Assembly: GCF_012396125.1 (NCBI RefSeq)
Contig: NZ_JAAXOX010000002.1
Location: forward strand, 545,610-609,609
Direction of reading: 5' to 3'
From: Cellulomonas denverensis
GTDB taxonomy: Bacteria; Actinomycetota; Actinomycetes; Actinomycetales; Cellulomonadaceae
DNA length: 64,000 nucleotides
In this document: one piece after another, positions 17,607 to 25,888 of the stretch
How positions within the stretch are numbered: position 1 is the stretch's first letter
Layout of the letters: every line of letters starts with the position of its first letter
The notes under the pieces: generated by a model
What the model saw: only the letters and a program-made list of their open reading frames with translations
What the model was told of the DNA's origin: nothing
The model's database searches: none
Translations under genes and position numbers: made by a program

Positions 17607-17687
17607 GGCATCTCCCTCCCGGCGCCGTCACCGGCCACCGTCTCGGTCACGGCGTCCGCAGGTCGGCACCGTGGTCGTGCACGTACG

Positions 17688-18161
17688 TCAGGGGCGCTCG
17701 GACTCCTCCGGCGCGCTGCTCGCGGCCTGGGGCGGACCGTCGGCGCTCACCACCGCGGTCGCACCGTCGATTCGCTCCACCCGGACCGTCGCGCCGGAGC
17801 TCAGCACCCCGCCGTCCTCGGTCCGCGCGGACCACACCTCGCCGCCGATCTTGACCCGGCCACCGGCGCCGTCGGTCGGCTGCAGCACGGTGCCCGGCTT
17901 GCCGACCAGCGCGGCGACGTTCGTCTCCACCAGGTCGACCCGGTTGCGCAGGTGGCGCAGCAGGAACGGCCGCAGCACCAGCAGCATCGCCAGGGCGACC
18001 ACGGCGGCCAGCACGATCTGCCAGACCAGCGGCAGTCCCGCGGCGGCACCGATCGCCCCGGCCGCGGCACCGGCGGCGAGCATGATGAACAGCAGATCGA
18101 GGGTGAAGATCTCGAGCACCGCGAGCAGCAGCGCCCCTCCGAGCCACAGAAGCCAGGCCAT
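17688..18161 (-). CDS. NfeD-family membrane protein (partner of SPFH protein)
   Basis: A 157-aa short-form NfeD. Two to three transmembrane helices occupy about residues 3-65, with the LAAGAAAGAIGAA segment between them. A C-terminal OB-fold-like beta-barrel covers about 80-140 (GKPGTVLQPTDGAGGRVKIGGEVW). The last 20 residues are acidic and disordered. It presumably anchors or regulates the SPFH oligomer encoded 81 bp downstream. ATG 18161 is preferred to the adjacent GTG 18164 because GGGAG then lies at a normal 7-nt distance. A minus-strand TAGGAT hexamer at 18242-18247 may be the operon -10. Confidence 0.85.
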   Translation of the reverse strand: MAWLLWLGGALLLAVLEIFTLDLLFIMLAAGAAAGAIGAAAGLPLVWQIVLAAVVALAMLLVLRPFLLRHLRNRVDLVETNVAALVGKPGTVLQPTDGAGGRVKIGGEVWSARTEDGGVLSSGATVRVERIDGATAVVSADGPPQAASSAPEESERP

Positions 18162-18283
18162 CACGTCACTCCCCTTCGCCGACCACCCGGCGACGGTCAG
18201 GGCACCGTCGTCCTGCGGCGGTCATGCCGCTGTCGCCACCAATCCTAGGCGATGTCTTTGCGATTGGGTGACTGACGGCGGAA

Positions 18284-19075
18284 TCAATCCCGCTCGGCGG
18301 CCCGGGCGGTCCAGCGCCGGCCACGCCGCTCGACCTGCAGCGGGAGATCGAAGGCCGCGGACAGCTGCTCGTCGGTGAGCACCTCGGCGATCGGGCCGGC
18401 GGCGTGCACGTGGCCGTCCTTCATCAGCATCAGGTGGGTGAACCCCGGCGGGATCTCCTCCACGTGGTGGGTGACCAGCACCAACGCCGGCGACTTGCGG
18501 TCGGCGGCCAGCTCGGCGAGCGCGCCGATCAGTTCCTCCCGGCCGCCCAGGTCCAGGCCGGCGGCGGGCTCGTCCAGCAGCAACAGCTCCGGGTCGGACA
18601 TCAGCGCCCGGGCGATCTGCACCCGCTTGCGCTCGCCCTCGCTGAGCGTGCCGTAGAACCGCTGGGCGAGATGGGTGACGCCGAAGGCGGCCATCAGATC
18701 GGCGGCCCGGGCCTCGTCCACCTCCTCGTAGGTCTCCCGCCAGCGGCCGGTCACGCCGTAGGCGGCGGTGATCACCACGTCGCGCACCTGCTCTCCGCCC
18801 GGGATCCGCTCGGCCAGCGCGGCCGAGGCCAGGCCGATCCGCGGGCGCAGCTCGAAGACGTCCACCCGGCCGAGCCGGCTGCCCAGCAGTTCGGCGGTGC
18901 CCGACGTGGGGTGCATCCGCCCCGCGGCGATCTGCAGCATCGTGGTCTTGCCCGCACCGTTGCGGCCCAGCACCACCCAGCGCTCCCCCTCGCGCACCCG
19001 CCAGGACAACCCGTCCAGGATCGTGGTGGTGCCGCGGCGGATGGACACGTCCTGCAGGTCGAGCACGTCGGTCAT
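18284..19075 (-). CDS. ABC transporter ATP-binding protein (stand-alone)
   Basis: The 263-aa ATPase has Walker A VLGRNGAGKTT (about residue 37), Q-loop GLAS, a variant signature LSEGERKRVQIARAL and Walker B LLLLDEPAAGLD, followed by VLVTHHVEEIP. Its closest general resemblance is to ModF/iron-type ATPases lacking a dedicated permease gene, since no membrane partner lies next to it. The substrate and partner are unknown. The open frame extends far upstream of ATG 19075, but that part reads over the divergent gene's promoter and is not conserved-looking. Confidence 0.85.
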   Translation of the reverse strand: MTDVLDLQDVSIRRGTTTILDGLSWRVREGERWVVLGRNGAGKTTMLQIAAGRMHPTSGTAELLGSRLGRVDVFELRPRIGLASAALAERIPGGEQVRDVVITAAYGVTGRWRETYEEVDEARAADLMAAFGVTHLAQRFYGTLSEGERKRVQIARALMSDPELLLLDEPAAGLDLGGREELIGALAELAADRKSPALVLVTHHVEEIPPGFTHLMLMKDGHVHAAGPIAEVLTDEQLSAAFDLPLQVERRGRRWTARAAERD

Positions 19076-19100
19076 GGTCACGACCCTAACCGGCGGGACG

Positions 19101-19106
19101 TACGTT
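19101..19106 (+). promoter_or_regulatory. -10 hexamer TACGTT, likely leaderless transcript
   Basis: TACGTT ends 6 nt before the GTG at 19113. GGGAG lies only 1 nt before that GTG, too close to work as a Shine-Dalgarno. Confidence 0.5.
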
Positions 19107-19112
19107 GGGAGC

Positions 19113-19877
19113 GTGGACTCGCTCACCCTGCCGCGCTCCGTCCTGCTCGCCCTCTGGCTGGCCGAACCCTCCCCCGGGTCCGGGCCGGTGGACCGTCTGC
19201 TGTCCGCCGTGCAGGGCGAGGACGAACCCCATCGCACCGACGACGGCGGCACCCTGGCCGACCTGGTCGCCCGCTGGGCCGCCGGACCGCGCAGCGTCGC
19301 CGCTGTGCTGCCCGCACCCGGTGACCCGGCGGGTGCCCCGGCCCCGGTGGCCGGCCCCGCCCAGGACGCCGGTGAGGCGGTGCTGGTGCACACCCCGGAG
19401 GGCGACTGGGCCGCGGTGCCGCAGGTCGAGACCTTCGGGTCGGTCTACGAACCCGGGCACCTGGTCACCTGGCGGATCACCCCGGTCTCCGCCTGGCAGA
19501 ACGCCCTGATCGGTCAGGTCGGCACGCTCCGGGAGGCCGAGCGCGAGCTGACCGGCGCGCTGACCCGGGCCACCGACGCGCTCACCTCGCTGGACGTCGC
19601 GCGCTGGCGGGAGGACGCCGCGGAGGAGATCGCCCTGCTCGCCGCCGGCGCCGACCCGCGCTGGCCGCTGCCGCCCGGGCTGGACCAGCGCCGGGTCCGG
19701 GTGCTGACCCAGGCGGCCCGGTTGCGCGCGATCATCGAGCTGGCCACCGGCGACGACGGTGCGGCGGTCAACCTGTGGCAGGTCGACCAGCGCAGCACCG
19801 CGCTGCGGGACGTGGACCGCGCCGCCCGGCGGGCGCTGGCGGCGGCGACCCATCCGGGGCCACCGCTCGCCCGCTGA
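19113..19877 (+). CDS. conserved hypothetical protein (actinobacterial)
   Basis: A 254-aa soluble protein I cannot assign. It begins VDSLTLPRSVLLALWL and has a mixed alpha/beta N-terminal half with a Pro/Ala-rich linker (about residues 65-85). The mostly helical C-terminal half (about 130-250) is rich in Arg and Glu (REAERELTGALTRATDAL, WREDAAEEIALLAAGADPRW). No transmembrane segment is visible. It diverges from the ABC ATPase gene with only 37 bp between the starts. A -10-like TACGTT 6 nt before the GTG suggests a leaderless message. Confidence 0.75.
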   Translation: MDSLTLPRSVLLALWLAEPSPGSGPVDRLLSAVQGEDEPHRTDDGGTLADLVARWAAGPRSVAAVLPAPGDPAGAPAPVAGPAQDAGEAVLVHTPEGDWAAVPQVETFGSVYEPGHLVTWRITPVSAWQNALIGQVGTLREAERELTGALTRATDALTSLDVARWREDAAEEIALLAAGADPRWPLPPGLDQRRVRVLTQAARLRAIIELATGDDGAAVNLWQVDQRSTALRDVDRAARRALAAATHPGPPLAR

Positions 19878-19950
19878 TCCTGGGTGCCCGGCCGCGGGAA
19901 CGCCGCCGGCTCAGCAGCACCCGGGCGCCGGACGGTCCGGGGTGAAGGCC

Positions 19951-21156
19951 TCAGTCCCCCGCCAGGACACGGCGGTAGACCTCCTGCGTCCGGTCCCCGA
20001 TCGCCTCCCAGGAGAAGTGGTCCTCCACCCGGGTCCGGGCCGCACGGCCCCACTCGCGTGCCCGGTCCGGGTCGCCGACCGCCTCGGTCAGCGCCGCGGC
20101 CAGATCTGCCACGAACCGCTCCGGGTCCACCGGGGTGCCGGTCCCGTCGTCGACCTGGTCGATCGGCACCAGCCAGCCGGTCACGCCGTCGTCGACCACC
20201 TCCGGGATGCCGCCGGTCGCGCTACCCACCACCGGCAGCCCGACCGCCATCGCCTCCAGGTTCACGATCCCCAGCGGCTCGTACACCGACGGGCAGACGA
20301 ACACGGTCGAGGAGGCCAGCGCCGCGATCAGCTCCTCGCGCGGCAGCATCTGCTCGATCCAGACCACCCCGTCCCGGCGCGCGCGCAGCCCGTCCACCAG
20401 GCCGGTGACCTCGGCCATGATCTCCGGGGTGTCCGGTGCCCCGGCGCACAGCACCAGCTGCACCTCCGGCGGCAGCAGCTCGGCGGCGCGCAGCAGGTAC
20501 GGCAGGCCCTTCTGCCGGGTGATCCGGCCGACGAACACCACCGCCGGCCGGTCCGGGTCGATCCCGAACGACCGGGCGACCCGCTCGGTCGCGGTCCGGT
20601 CGGTCGGCCGCTGCCAGCCGGCCAGGTCGATCCCGTTGTGCACCACGTGCACCTTCTCCGGGTCCAGCGCCGGGTAGCAGCGCAGGATGTCGGCCCGCAT
20701 CCCGGCGCTGACCGCGATCACCGCCGCGGCCGCCTCGAACGCGGTGCGCTCGGCCCAGGACGACAGCGCGTACCCGCCGCCGAGTTGCTCGGCCTTCCAC
20801 GGTCGCAGCGGCTCCAGGCTGTGCGCCGACACCACGTGCGGGACCCCGTGCAGCAGGCTCGCCAGATGCCCGGCGAGGTTGGCGTACCAGGTGTGCGAGT
20901 GCACCAGCTCGGCACCCGGCTCGATCCCGGCGACCATGCTCAGGTCCACCCCGAAGGTGCCCAGCGCGGGGTTGGCGTCTCGCAGCTCGGCCGGCACGTC
21001 GTGGCCGGTGACGCCCGGCTCGGTGCGCGGGCCGTCGAAGCAGTGCACCCGCACGTCCATCCGTTCGCGGAGCACCGCCGCCAGCTCCGCCACATGCACC
21101 CCGGCACCGCCGTAGATGTGGGGCGGGTACTCCCGGGTCAGCAGATCGACTCGCAC
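19951..21156 (-). CDS. glgA: glycogen synthase / alpha-maltose-1-phosphate synthase (GT4)
   Basis: The 401-aa GT-B glycosyltransferase starts VRVDLLTREYPPHIYGGAG, the wording of actinobacterial GlgA/GlgM. It has GRITRQKGLPYLL at the start of the C-terminal domain (about residue 213) and the E-x7-E nucleotide-sugar motif in YEPLGIVNLEAM (about 295). In mycobacteria the equivalent gene, divergent from glgC as here, encodes GlgM, which joins ADP-glucose to glucose-1-phosphate to make maltose-1-phosphate for the GlgE pathway. Which reaction dominates here is uncertain. GTG 21156 has GGAG 5 nt upstream. Confidence 0.92.
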   Translation of the reverse strand: MRVDLLTREYPPHIYGGAGVHVAELAAVLRERMDVRVHCFDGPRTEPGVTGHDVPAELRDANPALGTFGVDLSMVAGIEPGAELVHSHTWYANLAGHLASLLHGVPHVVSAHSLEPLRPWKAEQLGGGYALSSWAERTAFEAAAAVIAVSAGMRADILRCYPALDPEKVHVVHNGIDLAGWQRPTDRTATERVARSFGIDPDRPAVVFVGRITRQKGLPYLLRAAELLPPEVQLVLCAGAPDTPEIMAEVTGLVDGLRARRDGVVWIEQMLPREELIAALASSTVFVCPSVYEPLGIVNLEAMAVGLPVVGSATGGIPEVVDDGVTGWLVPIDQVDDGTGTPVDPERFVADLAAALTEAVGDPDRAREWGRAARTRVEDHFSWEAIGDRTQEVYRRVLAGD

Positions 21157-21241
21157 AGCGTCTCCGTTCGTCACGTGCCTATGGCGCGACACGCTAGCGC
21201 GAAACTCACCGCACCCCTCGCACGAATGGGTGGTGCACCTC

Positions 21242-21247
21242 TAAGGT
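21242..21247 (+). promoter_or_regulatory. -10 hexamer TAAGGT of glgC, likely leaderless
   Basis: TAAGGT ends 7 nt before the glgC ATG, and no Shine-Dalgarno is present. Confidence 0.5.
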
Positions 21248-21254
21248 CGGGGCC

Positions 21255-22496
21255 ATGGCAGCGCCGCGCATCCTGGCAATCGTCCTCGCTGGTGGGGAAG
21301 GCAAGCGGCTGATGCCGCTGACCGAGAGTCGGGCCAAGCCCGCGGTGCCTTTTGGCGGTATATACCGTCTGGTCGATTTCGCCCTGTCGAATCTGGTGAA
21401 TTCCCGGTACCTGCACATCGTGGTGCTCACCCAGTACAAGTCCCACAGTCTGGACCGGCACGTGTCCAAGACCTGGCGGATGTCCACCCTGCTCGGGAAC
21501 TACGTGTCCCCGGTGCCCGCCCAGCAGCGGGTCGGCAAGCACTGGTACCTGGGTAGCGCGGACGCCATCTACCAGTGCCTGAACATCCTGGAGGACGAGA
21601 AGCCGGACATCGTGGTCGTGGTCGGCGCCGACCACGTCTACCGGATGGACTTCTCCCAGATGGTGGACCAGCACGTCGCCTCCGGCGCCGAGATCACGGT
21701 GGCCGGCATCCGGCAGCCGATCGAGATGGCCGACCAGTTCGGCGTGATCGAGACCGACCCGGAGAACCCGGTCAAGATCGCGGCGTTCCGGGAGAAGCCC
21801 ACCGACCCGGTCGGCCTGCCGGACTCCCCCGGCGAGATTCTGGCGTCGATGGGCAACTACGTGGTCAACACCGACGCCCTGATCCGCGCCGTCACCGAGG
21901 ACGCCGAGAACCCCACCTCCCGGCACGACATGGGCGGCGACCTGGTCCCGGCCTTCGTCGAGCGCGGCACCGCGGCGGTCTACGACTTCATCCACAACGA
22001 CGTGCCCGGCTCCACCGACCGCGACCGGCAGTACTGGCGCGACGTCGGGACGCTGGACTCGTACTACGAGGCGAACCAGGACCTGATCTCGATCGAGCCG
22101 GTGTTCAACCTCTACAACAACCAGTGGCCGGTCTACACCGGGTACACCGGGCTGCCGCCGGCCAAGTTCGTGCACGCCGGCGCCGGACGGCTCGGCCACG
22201 CCGCGGACTCGATCGTCTCCCCCGGCGTGATCGTCTCCGGAGCCACCGTCTCCGGGTCCGTGCTGTCGCCCGGGGTGTACCTGCACTCCTGGTCGCAGGT
22301 CACCGACTCGGTGCTGATGGACGGCTGCATCGTCAACCGGTACGCCCAGGTGCACCGGGCGATCCTGGACAAGAACGTGATCGTCGAGGAACGGGCCCGG
22401 GTCGGCATCGACCGGGAGCTCGACCTGGCCCGCGGCTTCACGGTCACCGAGTCCGGCATCACGGTCGTGCCCAAGAACACGGTGATCACGGACTAG
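21255..22496 (+). CDS. glgC: glucose-1-phosphate adenylyltransferase
   Basis: This 413-aa enzyme makes ADP-glucose from ATP and glucose-1-phosphate, the committed step of glycogen and glucan synthesis. Visible motifs are [13 protein letters not shown] with the AKPAVPFGG phosphate-binding segment (residues 10-40), the [12 protein letters not shown] catalytic region (about 125-140) and a C-terminal left-handed beta-helix (about 300-413) with hexapeptide repeats. Length fits the bacterial family (about 405-430). It is divergent from glgA across 98 bp, the arrangement seen in mycobacteria. serB follows 43 bp later. Confidence 0.97.
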   Translation: MAAPRILAIVLAGGEGKRLMPLTESRAKPAVPFGGIYRLVDFALSNLVNSRYLHIVVLTQYKSHSLDRHVSKTWRMSTLLGNYVSPVPAQQRVGKHWYLGSADAIYQCLNILEDEKPDIVVVVGADHVYRMDFSQMVDQHVASGAEITVAGIRQPIEMADQFGVIETDPENPVKIAAFREKPTDPVGLPDSPGEILASMGNYVVNTDALIRAVTEDAENPTSRHDMGGDLVPAFVERGTAAVYDFIHNDVPGSTDRDRQYWRDVGTLDSYYEANQDLISIEPVFNLYNNQWPVYTGYTGLPPAKFVHAGAGRLGHAADSIVSPGVIVSGATVSGSVLSPGVYLHSWSQVTDSVLMDGCIVNRYAQVHRAILDKNVIVEERARVGIDRELDLARGFTVTESGITVVPKNTVITD

Positions 22497-22527
22497 ACGC
22501 CCCGACCGGCGCGGACACCCCGGCGAC

Positions 22528-22533
22528 TACCCT
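22528..22533 (+). promoter_or_regulatory. -10 hexamer TACCCT of serB, likely leaderless
   Basis: TACCCT ends 6 nt before the serB GTG, and there is no Shine-Dalgarno. Confidence 0.5.
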
Positions 22534-22539
22534 GCCCGC

Positions 22540-23181
22540 GTGAACACCTTCCCGCGCCTGGTCGTGATGGACGTCGACTCCACGCTCATCACCGCCGAGG
22601 TGATCGAGCTGCTGGCCGCCCGCGCCGGATCGCTGCCGGTGGTCGCCGAGGTCACCGCCCGGGCCATGCGCGGAGAGATCGACTTCACCGAGTCGCTGCG
22701 GTCCCGGGTGGCCACGCTGGCCGGGCTGCCGGAGAGCGTGTTCGCCGACGTACTGGCCGAGGTCGAGCTCACCCCCGGCGCGGTCGAGCTGATCGAGGAG
22801 CTCGATCGCCGCGGCTGCGCGGTCGGGCTGGTGTCCGGCGGGTTCATCGAGGTGGTGGCGCCGCTGGCCGCCCGGCTCGGCATCACCCGGGCCCGGGCCA
22901 ATGCGCTGGAGGTCGCCGCCGGGCACCTCACCGGGCGGGTCGCCGGGCAGGTGATCGACCGGGCGGTCAAGGCCCGCACCCTGCGCGAGTGGGCCGCCGC
23001 CGAGGGCATCGACCTGGCCGACACGGTGGCGATCGGCGACGGGGCGAACGACCTGGACATGCTGGCCACCGCGGGCTACGGGGTGGCGTTCAACGCCAAG
23101 CCGGTGGTCGCAGCCCAGGCGGACGCGGCAGTGACCGGGCGACTCGACGGCGTGCTGACCCTCCCGCCCTTCGCGGGCTGA
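22540..23181 (+). CDS. serB: phosphoserine phosphatase
   Basis: The 213-aa HAD phosphatase catalyses the last step of serine synthesis. Motif I is VVMDVDSTLI (nucleophile Asp and general acid), the cap carries EVTARAMRGEIDF with the substrate-binding Glu/Arg, motif II is GLVSGGF, a conserved Lys follows (DRAVKARTL) and motif III is AIGDGANDLDML. The short form lacks an ACT domain. GTG 22540 is taken because it has a TACCCT hexamer 6 nt upstream and begins VNTFPRLVVMDVD as in relatives. A 624-bp repeat-rich gap follows. Confidence 0.95.
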   Translation: MNTFPRLVVMDVDSTLITAEVIELLAARAGSLPVVAEVTARAMRGEIDFTESLRSRVATLAGLPESVFADVLAEVELTPGAVELIEELDRRGCAVGLVSGGFIEVVAPLAARLGITRARANALEVAAGHLTGRVAGQVIDRAVKARTLREWAAAEGIDLADTVAIGDGANDLDMLATAGYGVAFNAKPVVAAQADAAVTGRLDGVLTLPPFAG

Positions 23182-23232
23182 CCCACCGCGCGCCGGCGCC
23201 CGACCCCGCAGCACGCGGGCCCACGCGGGTAC

Positions 23233-23331
23233 GGCCACGCCCTGCTCGCGACCCATTCCGGACCCGGCCACGCCCTGCGCGCGACCCAATCCGGACCCGG
23301 CCACGCCCCGCGAACGACCCCTTCCGAGCCC
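23233..23331. repeat. 33-bp minisatellite, three units
   Basis: Units start at 23233, 23266 and 23299, each beginning GGCCACGCCC and ending in CCC after a CGACCC core. Degenerate copies of the GGACCCGGCC part continue to about 23410. Thirty-three is a multiple of three, but the tract is outside serB. Confidence 0.85.
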
Positions 23332-23413
23332 GGTCCGGCCACGCGGACCCCTCCTGGACCCGGCCCTGCCGCACGCGACCCCGCGACCCCCTCCCGGACC
23401 CGGCCCTGCCGCG

Positions 23414-23473
23414 ACGAGTGCGGAGAAACTGCCGCCCGGATCGCCCGAATCGCAGCACCTTCTCCGCACTCGT
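23414..23473. repeat. 60-bp palindromic element, type B, copy 1
   Basis: Perfect 14-bp arms ACGAGTGCGGAGAA (23414-23427) and TTCTCCGCACTCGT (23460-23473) enclose a 32-nt spacer. The spacer contains GCCCGGATCGCC at the same positions as GCCCRRRTCGCC in type A copies 1 and 2. Confidence 0.9.
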
Positions 23474-23476
23474 GCA

Positions 23477-23536
23477 CCGAGGGCGCAGTTAACGGTGGCC
23501 GGGGCCCCGGTTGGCCGACGCGAACTGCGCCCTCGG
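23477..23536. repeat. 60-bp palindromic element, type A, copy 3
   Basis: Perfect 14-bp arms CCGAGGGCGCAGTT (23477-23490) and AACTGCGCCCTCGG (23523-23536) with a 32-nt spacer. The spacer matches copies 1 and 2 best when reversed (CCACCG then falls at the same place), so this copy is inverted. It starts 4 bp after the type B copy. Confidence 0.9.
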
Positions 23537-23618
23537 CGCGCGGGCCGGGCAGGGTCGCGCGGGACCCTCCCGTGCCCGCACAGCTCCGCGCGGACCCGCC
23601 CACGCCCGGCCTGCCGCG

Positions 23619-23678
23619 ACGAATGCGGAGAAACTGCCGCCCGGATCGCCCGAATCGCAGCACCTTCTCCGCACTCGT
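23619..23678. repeat. 60-bp palindromic element, type B, copy 2
   Basis: Arms 23619-23632 and 23665-23678 pair with one mismatch (ACGAATGCGGAGAA). The 32-nt spacer is identical to that of copy 1. It lies exactly 205 bp downstream of copy 1. Confidence 0.9.
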
Positions 23679-23681
23679 GCA

Positions 23682-23741
23682 CCGAGGGCGCAGTTGACGG
23701 TGGCCAGGCGCTCGGGCCACCGACGCGAACTGCGCCCTCGG
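23682..23741. repeat. 60-bp palindromic element, type A, copy 4
   Basis: Perfect 14-bp arms (23682-23695, 23728-23741) with a 32-nt spacer, 205 bp from copy 3. Arms are identical to copy 3 but the spacer has diverged. Confidence 0.9.
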
Positions 23742-23805
23742 CGCGCGGGCCGGGCGGGGTCGCACCGGGCCGGGCGGGATCGCGCCGGGCCGGGCGGACC
23801 GGCGG

Positions 23806-24336
23806 CTACGCCGGGTCGGGCGAGACGACCGTGGCGAGCCGGACGCCGCCGACCGTCCAGTCGGCGAAGGGGGCGTCCGACTCCAGGACGCTGTACGTGG
23901 CGGTGGGCACGCCGGTGCGGACCCGGGCCAGCGCGGCGTCGTCGGACCGCTCCGGGTCGGCGAGGGTCGCAGCGGTCTGGGACACCGTGGGCTCGTGGCC
24001 GACCACCAGCAGGCGGCGGACCTCCCCCGGTGTGGCCCGGACCAGTTCCAGCAGTGAGCGCACCCCGGCGTTGTAGACCGCGTCGCTGAGCGTGGCGATC
24101 TCCGACGGCACCTCCAGCCCGGTGCGCACCAGGTCCCAGGTCTGCCGGGTGCGTAGCGCCGAGGACACCAGGGCCGCGTCCGGGATCAGCCCGGCACCAC
24201 GCAGCCCGGTGCCGACCGCACCGGCCTGGCGACGCCCGGCGAGCGCCAGCGGACGCAGGTGGTCGGCCAGCGAGTCAGCGTGCTCGGCCTTGGCGTGCCG
24301 GAGCAGGACGAGCTGATAGGCGTGGGTCACGCCCAC
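23806..24336 (-). CDS. SixA-like histidine phosphatase family protein
   Basis: The protein (174-176 aa) has the histidine phosphatase LVLLRHAKAE motif (catalytic His of the RHG-like box), a conserved SSALRTRQTW segment and the second catalytic histidine in LLVVGHEPT. Its short length and wording match the SixA subfamily, which removes phosphate from phosphohistidine proteins or small substrates. The start is GTG 24336 or GTG 24330 (VTHAYQ); no ribosome site distinguishes them. It converges on serB across the repeat region and lies 12 bp downstream of fabI's far end in the opposite orientation to serB. Confidence 0.85.
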   Translation of the reverse strand: MGVTHAYQLVLLRHAKAEHADSLADHLRPLALAGRRQAGAVGTGLRGAGLIPDAALVSSALRTRQTWDLVRTGLEVPSEIATLSDAVYNAGVRSLLELVRATPGEVRRLLVVGHEPTVSQTAATLADPERSDDAALARVRTGVPTATYSVLESDAPFADWTVGGVRLATVVSPDPA

Positions 24337-24348
24337 CAGGGTCGCACG

Positions 24349-25116
24349 TCACTGCCCCATTGCGTGCACGCCGCCGTCGACGTGCACCATCTCCCCGGTG
24401 GTCTTGGGGAACCAGTCGGACAGCAGGGCGGCCACGGCGCGGGCGGTCGGCTCCGGGTCGGAGACGTCCCAGCCCAGGGGCGCGCGACCGTCCCAGTTCT
24501 CCTCCATCGACGCGAAGCCGGGGATCGACTTGGCGGCGGTGGTGCGGATCGGGCCGGCCGAGACCAGGTTCACCCGGATGTCGTCGGGGCCCAGGTCGCG
24601 GGCCAGGTAGCGGGAGGTGTTCTCCAGCGCGGCCTTGGCCACCCCCATCCAGTCGTACACCGGCCAGGCGAAGCGCGCGTCGAAGGTCAGCCCGACCAGC
24701 GACCCGCCACCGGTCATCAGCGGCTTGGCGGCCACGGCCAGCGACTTGAAGGAGAACGCGGAGATCTCCAGCGCGGTGGCGACATCCGCCCACTCACCGG
24801 CCAGGAAGTTGCCGCCCATCACCGACTGCGGCGCGAAGCCGATCGAGTGCACCACGCCGTCCAGATGGTCGACGTGCTCGCCGACCCGGGCGGCCAGCTG
24901 GTCCAGGTCCTCGGCGCTGGTCACGTCCAGCTGGATCACCGGGGCCTCCTGCGGCAGCCGGCGCGCGATCGCCTGGGTGAGGCGGAACTGGCGGCCGAAG
25001 GAGCTCAGCACCACCTGCGCGCCCTCCTCCTGCGCCAGCCGTGCCACGTGAAATGCGATCGAGCCGTCGGTGAGCACACCGGTGACCAGCAGCTTCTTGC
25101 CTTCGAGCAGACCCAT
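24349..25116 (-). CDS. fabI: enoyl-[acyl-carrier-protein] reductase (NADH)
   Basis: This 255-aa short-chain dehydrogenase of the FabI/InhA type catalyses the last reduction in fatty-acid elongation. GKKLLVTGVLTDGSIAFHVA is the FabI-type dinucleotide-binding start, VVHSIGFAPQ follows at about residue 92, and VYDWMGVAKAALE carries the catalytic Tyr-x6-Lys (about 157-164). The ISAFSF and SAGPIRT segments complete the substrate loop. It is downstream of fabG with 35 bp between them, the same order as the mycobacterial fabG1-inhA pair. AGGA about 9 nt upstream of ATG 25116 is the likely ribosome site. Confidence 0.94.
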   Translation of the reverse strand: MGLLEGKKLLVTGVLTDGSIAFHVARLAQEEGAQVVLSSFGRQFRLTQAIARRLPQEAPVIQLDVTSAEDLDQLAARVGEHVDHLDGVVHSIGFAPQSVMGGNFLAGEWADVATALEISAFSFKSLAVAAKPLMTGGGSLVGLTFDARFAWPVYDWMGVAKAALENTSRYLARDLGPDDIRVNLVSAGPIRTTAAKSIPGFASMEENWDGRAPLGWDVSDPEPTARAVAALLSDWFPKTTGEMVHVDGGVHAMGQ

Positions 25117-25151
25117 GAGTCGTCGTCCTGTCGTGTCGTGGTGGAGAGAGG

Positions 25152-25880
25152 TCAGTGGCCCATGCCGAGGCCGCCGTCGACCGGCAGCACCGCACCGGAG
25201 ATGTACCCGGCGGCCGGCGAGGCGAGGAACTCCACCGTCGCGGCGATGTCGTCGGCCGAGCCGAAGCGCCCGGCAGGGATGGAGGACAGGTACGCGGCCT
25301 GCCGGTCCTCGGGCAGCGACTCGGTCATCGCGGTCTCGATGAAGCCCGGCGCGACGACGTTCGCCGTGATGCCGCGCGCACCCAGCTCGCGGGTGATCGA
25401 CCGGGCCATCCCGACCAGGCCGGCCTTGCTCGCGGTGTAGTTGATCTGCCCGGCGTTGCCGTAGAGCCCGACCACCGAACCGATCATGACGATCCGGCCG
25501 CGGCGCAGCCGGATCATGCCCTTGGAGGCCTGGCGGACACAGCGGAACACCCCGGTGAGGTTGACGTCGAGTACCGCCTCGAAGTCCTCGTCGGTCATCC
25601 GCATCAGTAGTCCGTCGCGGGTGACGCCGGCATTGGCGACCAGGACCTCGACCGGCCCCTGCTCGGCCTCGATCGCGGCGAAGGCCGACTCGACCGACGC
25701 GGTGTCCGACACGTCGCCGGGCACCGCCAGCACCCCCGCGGGCACGTCGCCGCCGGAACGGACCAGCGTGGCCACCCGGTCCCCCTGGGCGACGAACCGC
25801 TCGGCGATCGCGCGGCCGATGCCACGGGTCGCACCGGTCACGAGCACACTGCGGGGCTGGGGGCCTGGGGTCTCAGTCAC
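25152..25880 (-). CDS. fabG: 3-oxoacyl-[acyl-carrier-protein] reductase
   Basis: The 242-aa short-chain dehydrogenase has TGATRGIG (NADPH-binding), NAG in LVANAGVTRDGL, the catalytic Ser in IGSVVG, YTASK with catalytic Tyr and Lys, and NVVAPGFIETAMT. It reduces 3-oxoacyl-ACP in fatty-acid synthesis. Start GTG 25880 is preferred: an 8-nt gap separates it from a TAGCGT hexamer. GTG 25886, two codons earlier, is only 2 nt from that hexamer. The open frame extends upstream into the divergent promoter region without support. Confidence 0.93.
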   Translation of the reverse strand: MTETPGPQPRSVLVTGATRGIGRAIAERFVAQGDRVATLVRSGGDVPAGVLAVPGDVSDTASVESAFAAIEAEQGPVEVLVANAGVTRDGLLMRMTDEDFEAVLDVNLTGVFRCVRQASKGMIRLRRGRIVMIGSVVGLYGNAGQINYTASKAGLVGMARSITRELGARGITANVVAPGFIETAMTESLPEDRQAAYLSSIPAGRFGSADDIAATVEFLASPAAGYISGAVLPVDGGLGMGH

Positions 25881-25888
25881 GTTCACCG

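Larger units (their letters stand above)
23182..23805. other. repeat-rich intergenic region between convergent serB and sixA-like genes
   Basis: These 624 bp contain three 33-bp minisatellite units, degenerate GGACCCGGCC-type copies, then two 205-bp units each made of a type B and a type A palindromic element. A short GGGCCGGGCGGG run ends the region. I see no gene. Long open frames on both strands are repeat artefacts. Confidence 0.85.

Noticed and set aside
19878..19950. Terminator after glgA
   Set aside because: CCGGAC/GTCCGG near 19928-19940 is too short with a tiny loop, so it is not listed as a feature.
23414..23741. Possible CRISPR array
   Set aside because: Only two 205-bp units, each made of palindromes with conserved spacers; there are no short repeats with unique spacers and no cas genes.
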